Below, piece after piece: positions 1 through 5,337 of a DNA stretch of 6,148 bases. The notes under the pieces were generated by a model. It made no database searches. It was not told where the DNA came from and saw nothing but the letters and a program-made list of their open reading frames with translations. Where the stretch lies: contig JAKATQ010000044.1 in NCBI GenBank assembly GCA_021818665.1, positions 1 through 6,148 on the forward strand. Direction: 5' to 3'. Origin of the DNA: Nanobdellota archaeon. GTDB taxonomy: Archaea; Nanobdellota; Nanobdellia; Parvarchaeales; Parvarchaeaceae. Within the stretch, counting starts at the first letter, position 1, and each line of letters begins with the position of its first letter. Position numbers and translations under genes: made by a program.

Positions 1-63
1 TCCGATCTGGTAGAGAGGGATATGTGGTTTACATCCGGAACTCGACCTTCTTTAAGAAGATAA

Positions 64-216
64 AGAACGGACCTGCAATTAAAGTACGAAGCGGGCAAAG
101 TCGTATTTACAGATGATTCCTTACATAGAAGCTTTAATCAGTTACCTGATAACGACCCGATCAAGAGCGATTTTATCAGTTTCCGAGCACGCCCGTGTAA
201 ACTATATATACGCTGA
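64..216 (+). pseudogene. Possible eroded toxin-like (RelE/ParE-superfamily-like) fragment
   Basis: An open stretch in frame 1 runs from just after the TAA at 61-63 to a TGA at 214-216 and has no ATG, GTG or TTG start in a useful place. Its middle (codons from about 97 to 180) reads KVVFTDDSLHRSFNQLPDND followed by PIKSDFI. This resembles the N-terminal strand and first helix of small archaeal RelE-like toxins as I remember them. The catalytic C-terminal part of such toxins is absent, because the frame closes about 40 residues later. A different frame (3-116) is open at the left edge and reads GYVVYIRNSTFFKKIKNGPA, so it may be the end of another gene or part of the same decayed one. The distal TATA-like sequence for grpE overlaps the end of the fragment. 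Chance remains a real alternative explanation. Confidence 0.2.
201..210 (+). promoter_or_regulatory. Distal TATA-like box upstream of grpE
   Basis: ACTATATATA lies in an AT-rich stretch. An archaeal TATA box places the transcription start about 25 bp downstream, near 230-235. That would give the chaperone operon a leader of about 85 nt, which would include the weak Shine-Dalgarno before the ATG at 317. This is inferred from sequence pattern only; a second candidate lies at 280-288. Confidence 0.4.
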
Positions 217-259
217 TAGCTAAGATATTACTTTGTCCAAACGTCGCTTCAAGATGCGG

Positions 260-296
260 TGCTAAAGCGCTTTTTGGGCTTAAAATATGGTTAGCA
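260..296 (+). promoter_or_regulatory. Inverted repeat bracketing the proximal grpE TATA box
   Basis: TGCTAA (260-265) and TTAGCA (291-296) form a perfect 6-bp inverted repeat with a 25-bp spacer. The spacer contains the TATA-like TTAAAATAT at 280-288. The orientation, CTAA first and TTAG second, is the same as the CTAAC-N5-GTTAG operator I recall for the archaeal heat-shock regulator HSR1, but the spacer here is much longer. It is the reverse of the bacterial CIRCE order. A repressor site is therefore only a possibility. The spacer also holds the 10-bp palindrome AAAGCGCTTT (264-273). Confidence 0.25.
280..288 (+). promoter_or_regulatory. Proximal TATA-like box of grpE
   Basis: TTAAAATAT is centred at 284 and would set the transcription start near 310, giving a leader of only about 7 nt before the ATG at 317. 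That leader would lose most of the GAGG at 308-311. Either this promoter makes a near-leaderless mRNA, or the distal TATA at 201-210 is the main promoter. If this box is used, the upstream in-frame ATG at 287 cannot be the start. Confidence 0.35.
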
Positions 297-316
297 TTGT
301 GGGGGGCGAGGAAAAA

Positions 317-838
317 ATGCCTGAGACGAACGATAAAGAATACGCTGACGAGAAGCCCGAGACCCAAGGTTCTCCAGACGGAAAAACCCACGACGATGAC
401 AGGGAAGACCTCAAGGAAAGGCTGCTCAGGCTCGCAGCGGAGTTCGATAACTACAAGAAGCGCGTACGGGCAGACGTCGATAACGCCAAGGACATTGGCA
501 AGGCAGAAGTGATAAAAAGCCTTCTCCCCGCACTCGACGAATTCGAGCTGGCGCTGTCATCGATAGGCGATGGGCTAGGCAAAAAGGAGGGCAGGGGGTT
601 TGAGCTAGTATACTCAAATATCAAGGATACTCTAAGGAAAGAGGGACTAAATGAAGTACCTACAAACGGAAAATACGACCCTTACAGGCACGAGATAATC
701 ATGTCGAGGCGCGACGGAGCTGAGCATGGGACTATAATCGAGGTCGTAAAGAAGGGATATACGCTGAAAAACATCCTTTTAAGACCTGCGGCAGTGATAA
801 TATCCGATGGCGCCGGCGGAGAAGATAGAAAAATATAA
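317..838 (+). CDS. grpE: GrpE, nucleotide exchange factor for DnaK
   Basis: GrpE dimers release ADP from DnaK in the cytoplasm so that ATP can rebind and substrate can leave. The 173-residue product has the family layout. An acidic, disordered head covers residues 1-30. A long charged helix follows from about 30 to 110, with RLLRLAAEFDNYKKRV at 35-50 and LLPALDEFELAL at 69-80. A compact C-terminal beta domain starts near 115, with YDPYRHEII (120-128), GTIIEVVKKGYTL (138-150) and LLRPAAVIIS (154-163), matching the conserved FDP-H and EV-KGY-L---LLRPA-V signatures. I prefer the ATG at 317, preceded by GAGG at 308-311 with 5-nt spacing. The in-frame ATG at 287 would add ten residues (MVSIVGGEEK) and has no ribosome-binding site. 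It is the first gene of a grpE-dnaK-dnaJ cluster, and the family assignment is secure. Confidence 0.95.
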   Translation: MPETNDKEYADEKPETQGSPDGKTHDDDREDLKERLLRLAAEFDNYKKRVRADVDNAKDIGKAEVIKSLLPALDEFELALSSIGDGLGKKEGRGFELVYSNIKDTLRKEGLNEVPTNGKYDPYRHEIIMSRRDGAEHGTIIEVVKKGYTLKNILLRPAAVIISDGAGGEDRKI

Positions 839-850
839 AAATTACCGTAT

Positions 851-876
851 GTTTATAAAAAACGTGGTTATAAAAA
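851..876 (+). promoter_or_regulatory. Tandem TATA boxes upstream of dnaK
   Basis: The gap between grpE and dnaK holds two near-identical segments, GTTTATAAAAAACG (851-864) and GGTTATAAAAACG (866-878), each a good archaeal TATA box. The first, centred near 856, predicts a start near 882. That gives a leader of about 22 nt carrying the Shine-Dalgarno. The second, centred near 870, predicts a start near 896, inside the Shine-Dalgarno. dnaK therefore probably has its own promoter in addition to read-through from grpE. Confidence 0.55.
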
Positions 877-890
877 CGCGCAGTGCAAGT

Positions 891-898
891 GAGGAGGT
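891..898 (+). promoter_or_regulatory. Strong Shine-Dalgarno of dnaK
   Basis: GAGGAGGT ends six bases before the ATG at 905 and fits the anti-Shine-Dalgarno CCUCC of archaeal 16S rRNA. It is the only strong ribosome-binding site in the window; the other genes have a weak one or none. It fixes the dnaK start. Confidence 0.8.
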
Positions 899-904
899 TG
901 TGTT

Positions 905-2764
905 ATGAAAATAATCGGCATAGATCTTGGGACATCGAATTCCGCGGCCGCCGTACTAGAGGGCGGAAGACCCACAATAATACCTAGCGCCGAGGGGACG
1001 TCGCTCTACGGTAAGGCGTTTCCTAGCTACGTAGCGTTCACAAAGGACGGCCAGAGACTGATAGGGGAGCCTGCTAGGAGACAGGCGGTCGCCAATCCCC
1101 AAGGGACCGTCACGACCTTTAAGAGGAAGATGGGCAGCGATTACAAGTACAAAGTGTTCGGGAAGGAATACCGGCCGCAGGAACTTTCGGCGATGCTCTT
1201 GCAGAAGATAAAAAACGACGCGGAGGCTTTCCTCGGCGAAACTGTAAAAAAAGCAGTCATAACCGTTCCCGCGTATTTCAATGACAACCAGAGGCAGGCT
1301 ACGAAAGACGCCGGCGAGATAGCCGGGCTCGAGGTAGTCCGGCTTGTAAACGAGCCTACCGCTGCGTGCCTAGCTTATGGTCTCGACAAATCAGACAAGG
1401 AGATGAAGATACTCGTATACGATTTCGGCGGGGGGACCCTTGATGTCACAATAATGGAGTTCGGGAAGGGCGTCTTCGAAGTAAAGGCTACTAACGGGGA
1501 CACGCAGCTTGGTGGGACGGACATGGACAATGCGATAGTCAACTTCCTACTACAGGAATTCAAGGGCAAGAACCCTTCGATAGACCCATCGAAGGACCTA
1601 CAGGCGATGCAGAGACTCAGAGAAGCTGGGGAGAAAGCTAAGATAGAGCTCTCGACGGTCGTGAACAGTGACATAAACCTGCCGTTTTTCGCGAAAGACG
1701 GGGACGGCAACCCTGTCCATTTCGAGTATAAATTTACCAGAGCGAAACTGGAGAGTCTAGTCCTGCCGATAATAGAACGTTCTGCAAAGCCCGTGCACAG
1801 CGCACTCGAAGACGCAAAGCTCAAGCCGAACGACATAGACAAGATAATACTGGTCGGAGGACCGACGCGCATGCCGGTAGTACAAAAGTACGTCGAGCAA
1901 CTGCTCGGCAAGAAAGTCGAGCGGGGAGTGGACCCGATGGAGTGCGTAGCCCTTGGCGCAGCCATACAAGCCGGCGTATTGACGGGCGAAGTCAAAGATA
2001 TAGTGCTTTTGGACGTCACGCCCCTCACCTTAAGTATAGAGACTATGGGTGGCATCGCAACGCCTCTTATAGAAAGGAACACGACTATACCCATCAAAAA
2101 ATCGCAGATATTCAGCACAGCGGCAGATTTCCAGACCAGCGTCGACATCCACGTGATGCAAGGCGAGAGGACGATGGCTAAGGACAACGTCGATTTGGGA
2201 AGGTTCATGCTCACGGGGCTCCCGCCCGCCAGGAGGGGGATACCGCAGATAGAAGTCACTTTCGATATAGACTCTAACGGCATACTCCATGTGACTGCGA
2301 AGGACAAGGCTACCGGAAAGGCTCAAAGCATGGATATAGTCGCGCCGCACAAGATGAACAAGGAGGACATAGACCGGAAGATAAAGGAAGCCGGCGAATA
2401 CGAAGAGCAGGACAAGAAGTTAAGGGAACAGATAGAAACAAAGAACCTGGCGGAGTCCCTCGTATACACCGCCGAACACACACTTGACGAGTACAAGGAC
2501 AAGATATCCGGAGAGGTCTCAGAAACGGTCAAAAAGGCGAAGGACGACCTGGAAAACGCCATAAAGAGCGACGACTACGACGGGATAAAGGAAAAGACAG
2601 AACAGCTCAAGAGGGCTCTTGAAGAGATAGGCGCCAGCATGTACAAGGAAAGCGGCGCTGGACCGTCCGAGGAAGCCGGCGATAAAAGCAGCGACGACGG
2701 GGGCGCTGAAGGCAACACTACCGACGCCGATTTCAAAGTGGAAGACGATAAACGGGATCAATGA
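905..2764 (+). CDS. dnaK: DnaK, Hsp70 molecular chaperone
   Basis: DnaK is the cytoplasmic ATP-dependent chaperone that binds exposed hydrophobic segments in cycles set by DnaJ and GrpE. The 619-residue length is normal. The nucleotide-binding domain (about 1-362) shows phosphate-1 GIDLGTSNS (5-13), Lys73 (the catalytic Lys70 equivalent), VPAYFNDNQRQATKDAG (121-137), phosphate-2 DFGGGTLD (173-180), Thr200 in GDTQLGG and the adenosine motif LVGGPTRMP (316-324). The linker is KDIVLLD (364-370). The beta substrate-binding domain (about 370-480) includes IETMGG (378-383) and PQIEVTFDIDSNGILHVTAKDK (447-468). A helical lid follows to about 580, then a Gly/Ser/Asp tail ending DADFKVEDDKRDQ. The roughly 23-25-residue segment of proteobacterial DnaK after Lys73 is absent, as in Gram-positive and archaeal forms. 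The stretch SAEGTSLYGKAFPS (28-41) is about four residues longer than the bacterial equivalent and resembles Thermoplasma DnaK as I recall it. It starts at ATG 905 behind GAGGAGGT. Confidence 0.99.
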   Translation: MKIIGIDLGTSNSAAAVLEGGRPTIIPSAEGTSLYGKAFPSYVAFTKDGQRLIGEPARRQAVANPQGTVTTFKRKMGSDYKYKVFGKEYRPQELSAMLLQKIKNDAEAFLGETVKKAVITVPAYFNDNQRQATKDAGEIAGLEVVRLVNEPTAACLAYGLDKSDKEMKILVYDFGGGTLDVTIMEFGKGVFEVKATNGDTQLGGTDMDNAIVNFLLQEFKGKNPSIDPSKDLQAMQRLREAGEKAKIELSTVVNSDINLPFFAKDGDGNPVHFEYKFTRAKLESLVLPIIERSAKPVHSALEDAKLKPNDIDKIILVGGPTRMPVVQKYVEQLLGKKVERGVDPMECVALGAAIQAGVLTGEVKDIVLLDVTPLTLSIETMGGIATPLIERNTTIPIKKSQIFSTAADFQTSVDIHVMQGERTMAKDNVDLGRFMLTGLPPARRGIPQIEVTFDIDSNGILHVTAKDKATGKAQSMDIVAPHKMNKEDIDRKIKEAGEYEEQDKKLREQIETKNLAESLVYTAEHTLDEYKDKISGEVSETVKKAKDDLENAIKSDDYDGIKEKTEQLKRALEEIGASMYKESGAGPSEEAGDKSSDDGGAEGNTTDADFKVEDDKRDQ

Positions 2765-2766
2765 AA

Positions 2767-2775
2767 TGTATAAAT
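2767..2775 (+). promoter_or_regulatory. TATA box for a leaderless dnaJ transcript
   Basis: TGTATAAAT lies three bases after the dnaK stop codon and is centred at 2771, 27 bp before the dnaJ ATG at 2798. That is the archaeal TATA-to-start distance, so transcription should begin at or next to the initiation codon. The 33-bp gap has no Shine-Dalgarno (only GGAAAT), which fits leaderless translation. Confidence 0.55.
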
Positions 2776-2797
2776 TGATCGGCTCACGGAAATCCTG

Positions 2798-3922
2798 ATG
2801 GCGGCGGATTATTACAAGGTACTCGGCGTCAACAAAGATGCGAGCCAGGACGACATAAAGAAAGCTTACAGGGACTTGGCGTTAAAGTACCACCCGGACC
2901 GCAATAAGAGCAAAGATGCAGAAGAGAAGTTCAAGGAGATAAACGAAGCCTATGCCGTCCTAAGCGATGCGGAAAAGAGAAAACAGTACGACGCCTATGG
3001 TCCCGAGGAATTCAACCAGAGATACGACCGTGACACCATATTCAGGGACTTCGATTTCGATAGCCTCTTTAGGAGCATGGGAATGGATTTCGGTTTTGGC
3101 GGCTCCGACGACATATTCAGCAGGTTTTTCGGTGGCGGCCGTGGAAGAGACGAACGCTCCGGCAATGACCTGCTGTTCCAGACCACCATAAGCCTAAAGG
3201 AAGCGGCTACTGGCGTAACTAAGACGGTCTCGATAAAACACCTTAAAAAGTGCCCGGAGTGCGATGGCACCGGCGCAAAGCCCGGCACGGGGACGGTAGA
3301 ATGCAAGGAATGCGGTGGAAGCGGGCGGATAAAACGGGTAAGCCGAACGCCTTTCGGGGCGATGCAGACCATAACTACCTGCCGCAGGTGCAACGGTGCT
3401 GGCAAGATTTTGAAAGACCCTTGCTCTAACTGCAACGGGACCGGGAGCAAAAGGGGCGAGGATAAGATCGATCTATCGATACCGAAAGGCGTGGATTCTG
3501 GGATGCGACTCAGGCTGCGCGGGATGGGAGATCACGGCAGGGATCAGAACGGTGATGCCTATGTCGAGATATCTGTCGCGGAAGACGACGTTTTTGTAAG
3601 GGACGGCGACGACATCCATCTAAACCTCCACATCCCGTTCTATCTCGCAGCCCTTGGCGGCACTGTAAAAGTCCCCACGCTCTACGGCCCTTACGAAGCG
3701 AGAGTGGAAGCCGGGATGCAGACTGGCGGAAGGATAAGGATAAGTCGTAAGGGGATGCCTAAGTTCGGCGGCGGTGGCTACGGGGACGAGATTGCCACCG
3801 TTATAGTCGATGTGCCGAAAAGGATGACCGAAAGTCAGAAAGAGCTTATACGAAAGTTTGCGGATACAGATACGGACCATGGAAGCACCGGGGACAGGAA
3901 ACGCAAATTCGGGTTTTTCTGA
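2798..3922 (+). CDS. dnaJ: DnaJ, Hsp40 co-chaperone (type I)
   Basis: DnaJ binds unfolded protein, passes it to DnaK and stimulates DnaK ATP hydrolysis. The 374-residue protein is a full class I Hsp40. The J domain (about 4-68) begins DYYKVLGV and has the essential HPD at 32-34 in KYHPDRN, then a KFKEINEAYAVLSD helix (44-57). A linker rich in Asp, Phe and Gly (about 70-120) replaces the classical G/F region and contains GFGG and RFFGGGRG. The zinc region has four CxxCxGxG repeats at 152-159, 169-176, 195-202 and 209-216, enough for two zinc sites. The C-terminal substrate-binding domains follow (about 225-345), with GMRLRLRGMGDHG and RISRKGMPKFGG. The last residues, RKRKFGFF, are shorter than the usual GFFEK-type end. 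It starts 33 bp after dnaK with no ribosome-binding site. No key residue is missing. Confidence 0.98.
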   Translation: MAADYYKVLGVNKDASQDDIKKAYRDLALKYHPDRNKSKDAEEKFKEINEAYAVLSDAEKRKQYDAYGPEEFNQRYDRDTIFRDFDFDSLFRSMGMDFGFGGSDDIFSRFFGGGRGRDERSGNDLLFQTTISLKEAATGVTKTVSIKHLKKCPECDGTGAKPGTGTVECKECGGSGRIKRVSRTPFGAMQTITTCRRCNGAGKILKDPCSNCNGTGSKRGEDKIDLSIPKGVDSGMRLRLRGMGDHGRDQNGDAYVEISVAEDDVFVRDGDDIHLNLHIPFYLAALGGTVKVPTLYGPYEARVEAGMQTGGRIRISRKGMPKFGGGGYGDEIATVIVDVPKRMTESQKELIRKFADTDTDHGSTGDRKRKFGFF

Positions 3923-3959
3923 CAAATACGCATAAGAGTTTACAGGCAAAAATCAATCA

Positions 3960-4001
3960 AAAAAGAACACGAAAACGAACTCTTTTTCAGCGTTTTCTTT
4001 T
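3960..4001 (+). terminator. Terminator of the grpE-dnaK-dnaJ cluster
   Basis: Downstream of dnaJ are three T-tracts on the plus strand: TTTTT (3983-3987), TTTT (3993-3996) and TTT (3998-4000). Archaeal RNA polymerase stops at such oligo-T runs. Two weak inverted repeats overlap them: AAAAAGA/TCTTTTT (3960-3966 with 3981-3987) and GAAAACG/CGTTTTC (3971-3977 with 3991-3997). The two cannot form at once. Confidence 0.55.
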
Positions 4002-4004
4002 ACA

Positions 4005-4030
4005 ATAAAAAAATTAAAAAATAAAAAATT
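4005..4030 (-). terminator. T-rich terminator of the first pilin-like gene
   Basis: Immediately past the stop codon, the plus strand is almost pure A, interrupted by few bases. On the minus strand this is a series of T runs of 6, 6 and 7. It is a typical archaeal oligo-T terminator and faces the terminator of the chaperone genes. Confidence 0.6.
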
Positions 4031-4570
4031 TTATGTTGCTGATCCTGCTGCGGTTCCTGTCGCAAAGTCGTATACTGTTCCAAGCGATTCGACTTCACTG
4101 TACCAGACTTCTGCGGACACACTGTACCTACTGCCTATAGTAGGACAATTGCCTGCGGCTCTTATTAAGTCACTTCCGCCATTAACGACGGGCTGCGAAC
4201 ACGGTGCAGTCTTTGTACACACAGGGCTCATCCAACCAGTACTATTGGTGTCAGTACCATTCATGTCGTATGATACTGTCCACTGGCCTCCTTTAGAGGG
4301 AGCAGACACGCCGGTTGATGTGGTGGCCGACAAGTTGTAGAAGGTCACCGAAGCTCCTGCGTTGTTACCTAGTTTCAGGTAGAACCCTGTGCTGTTGCAT
4401 GTAGCTGCGAGCCCTACGAATGGCGCGAAGCCCGTTATGGTGTTTCCCGCACTGCTCGATGGGCTGAAGATGCCCAGCGAGTACAGGACAGCAGCAACGA
4501 TTACGATGATGAGTATGGCCCAGCCATAAGTCATCATGTATTCCAATGCTGACTGTGCTTTTCTTTTCAT
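4031..4570 (-). CDS. Class III signal-peptide (pilin-like) protein 1
   Basis: This is a predicted surface protein processed by an archaeal prepilin peptidase and assembled into a type IV pilus-like filament. Its 179 residues begin MKRKA, then QSALEYMMTYGWAILIIVIV. The charged head, a small residue before Gln6, Glu at mature position +5 and the hydrophobic helix (about 17-34) form a class III signal, with cleavage expected between Ala5 and Gln6. Very similar N-termini are, as I recall, common in DPANN archaea. The rest is a Ser/Thr/Gly/Asn-rich ectodomain with four cysteines (58, 118, 124, 142), enough for two disulfides, and four N-glycosylation sequons (Asn59, 79, 104, 109). It lies tail to tail with dnaJ and 53 bp downstream of a second such gene. 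There is no Shine-Dalgarno; a TATA box 26 bp upstream suggests a leaderless mRNA. Whether it builds a pilus or is a minor pilin cannot be told. Confidence 0.85.
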   Translation of the reverse strand: MKRKAQSALEYMMTYGWAILIIVIVAAVLYSLGIFSPSSSAGNTITGFAPFVGLAATCNSTGFYLKLGNNAGASVTFYNLSATTSTGVSAPSKGGQWTVSYDMNGTDTNSTGWMSPVCTKTAPCSQPVVNGGSDLIRAAGNCPTIGSRYSVSAEVWYSEVESLGTVYDFATGTAAGSAT

Positions 4571-4590
4571 AGAGAGGATATGATTTGGGG

Positions 4591-4600
4591 CTATTTAAGG
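4591..4600 (-). promoter_or_regulatory. TATA box of pilin-like gene 1 (leaderless)
   Basis: On the minus strand this reads CCTTAAATAG, centred near 4595, 25-26 bp before the first base of the ATG (4570). The sequence just before the ATG (ATCCTCTCT on the coding strand) has no Shine-Dalgarno. Transcription probably begins at the start codon. Confidence 0.6.
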
Positions 4601-4623
4601 CTTTCTATTTATGGCGTCTTCTG

Positions 4624-5286
4624 TCAGCCTACCGTGAACGGAAACGACACGTATATCTGCGGCTCGCTTATCTGCTGGGCCGTGAAACTGTAGATGCCCG
4701 CCGGCAGCAGCGGGACGAACGTGGACACGTTGTAGGAAAACGTCCTGTTCTGCTGGACCAGTGGCGCGGTCGTGCCGTTCGTGTACGTCAGATAGACCGT
4801 CACGTTCCCGGAGAAGCCGCCGCCGAAGAGCTCTGTAGGCTCGCCGTTCTGCGATTTGTTCGCGTACAGGTATGCGAGATTTATCGTGGTGCCGTTCTTG
4901 TATACCGCCATGTTGCCGAGGCCGAATGATTCGTTGGCCGTGAGGCGCGTGTCTGCGCCGCACGAGACCGCGTTTGTGCCCGAGACTAGGACGCTGGGGA
5001 TGCCGGAAGAAGGCACGAGGAACACGATTATGACGCCCCTCGACACGCTGAAATTATAGTTCTGCGTAAGAGTCTGGTTCAAAAGGAATACGTGGCGGAT
5101 CGCCGAAAACCCGGCGGAATTGGAAACGAAGTTTATCCCCTGCGCGGTCAGAGAGCACAGGTTCGACATCGTCTGCACGATCGTGTCCGTATGCGTGAAA
5201 GTCCCCAGGAACACGGACAAAAACCCCACCAGTATTATCACTAGGCTCACGTCTATAAGGAATTCTATTGAGAACTGGCCTCTCAT
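4624..5286 (-). CDS. Class III signal-peptide (pilin-like) protein 2, sequon-rich
   Basis: This is a predicted secreted pilin-like protein of 220 residues. The N-terminus MRGQFSIEFLIDVSLVIILV has Gly3 before Gln4 and Glu at mature +5 followed by Phe, matching the QxSxEF form of the archaeal class III signal. The hydrophobic helix runs to about residue 29, and cleavage is expected between Gly3 and Gln4. The ectodomain is rich in beta-prone Val/Thr/Ser/Gly and has two cysteines (44 and 109), a possible disulfide. It carries nine N-glycosylation sequons: Asn70, 78, 118, 131, 143, 161, 170, 180 and 186. It shares little with its neighbour beyond the signal and is not an obvious duplicate. It is divergent from the gene at 5338 across a 51-bp gap and has no Shine-Dalgarno. 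Its subunit role is inferred from the signal peptide only. Confidence 0.8.
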   Translation of the reverse strand: MRGQFSIEFLIDVSLVIILVGFLSVFLGTFTHTDTIVQTMSNLCSLTAQGINFVSNSAGFSAIRHVFLLNQTLTQNYNFSVSRGVIIVFLVPSSGIPSVLVSGTNAVSCGADTRLTANESFGLGNMAVYKNGTTINLAYLYANKSQNGEPTELFGGGFSGNVTVYLTYTNGTTAPLVQQNRTFSYNVSTFVPLLPAGIYSFTAQQISEPQIYVSFPFTVG

Positions 5287-5307
5287 AGAGTTTATTTGCC
5301 AGTGTCA

Positions 5308-5315
5308 TATTAATA
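5308..5315. promoter_or_regulatory. Palindromic TATA element shared by divergent genes
   Basis: TATTAATA is a perfect 8-bp palindrome centred at 5311.5. Its centre is 25.5 bp from the first base of the minus-strand ATG (5286) and 26.5 bp from that of the plus-strand ATG (5338). Both distances fit a TATA box driving leaderless transcripts, and neither gene has a Shine-Dalgarno. I see no other TATA-like sequence at a suitable distance in the 51-bp gap. Flanking BRE positions are not clearly purine-rich on either side. Confidence 0.6.
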
Positions 5316-5337
5316 ATAGCTGTGTTCTAATAACAGT

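Noticed and set aside
47..59. Palindrome CTTCTT-T-AAGAAG
   Set aside because: It has six-base arms around one base, which cannot form a hairpin, and there is no TATA box or gene start placed so that it would act as an operator.
264..273. Palindrome AAAGCGCTTT as a terminator or operator
   Set aside because: It is too short for a stable hairpin with a loop. A 10-bp palindrome alone is weak evidence, so it is mentioned only within the inverted-repeat entry.
260..296. CIRCE (HrcA operator) upstream of grpE
   Set aside because: CIRCE is TTAGCACTC-N9-GAGTGCTAA. Here the half-sites are in the opposite order and the spacing is wrong.
287..316. Upstream in-frame ATG giving a ten-residue longer GrpE
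   Set aside because: There is no ribosome-binding site before it, it lies inside the proximal TATA/inverted-repeat region, and the added residues MVSIVGGEEK do not look like a GrpE head. GAGG sits correctly for the ATG at 317.
176..391. Minus-strand 71-codon frame with a hydrophobic N-terminal half across the grpE start
   Set aside because: It overlaps the coding part of grpE and the chaperone promoter region and has no TATA box or Shine-Dalgarno of its own that I can see. The hydrophobicity is plausibly due to the antisense of an acidic, charged coding stretch.
1375..2307. Long minus-strand open frame of 310 codons inside dnaK
   Set aside because: It lies wholly antisense to dnaK, whose motifs are unbroken across it. 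Its Ser/Leu/Thr-rich product shows no domain and looks like a by-product of dnaK codon use.
4585..4929. Plus-strand 114-codon frame opposite pilin-like gene 2
   Set aside because: It is antisense to a gene with a clear signal peptide and starts inside the minus-strand promoter region. Its Arg/Val-rich product has no recognisable features.
4031..5286. The two class III proteins as archaellins
   Set aside because: The signal peptide is shared by archaellins and pilins. No archaellum genes are present, and the ectodomains do not resemble archaellin sequences that I know.
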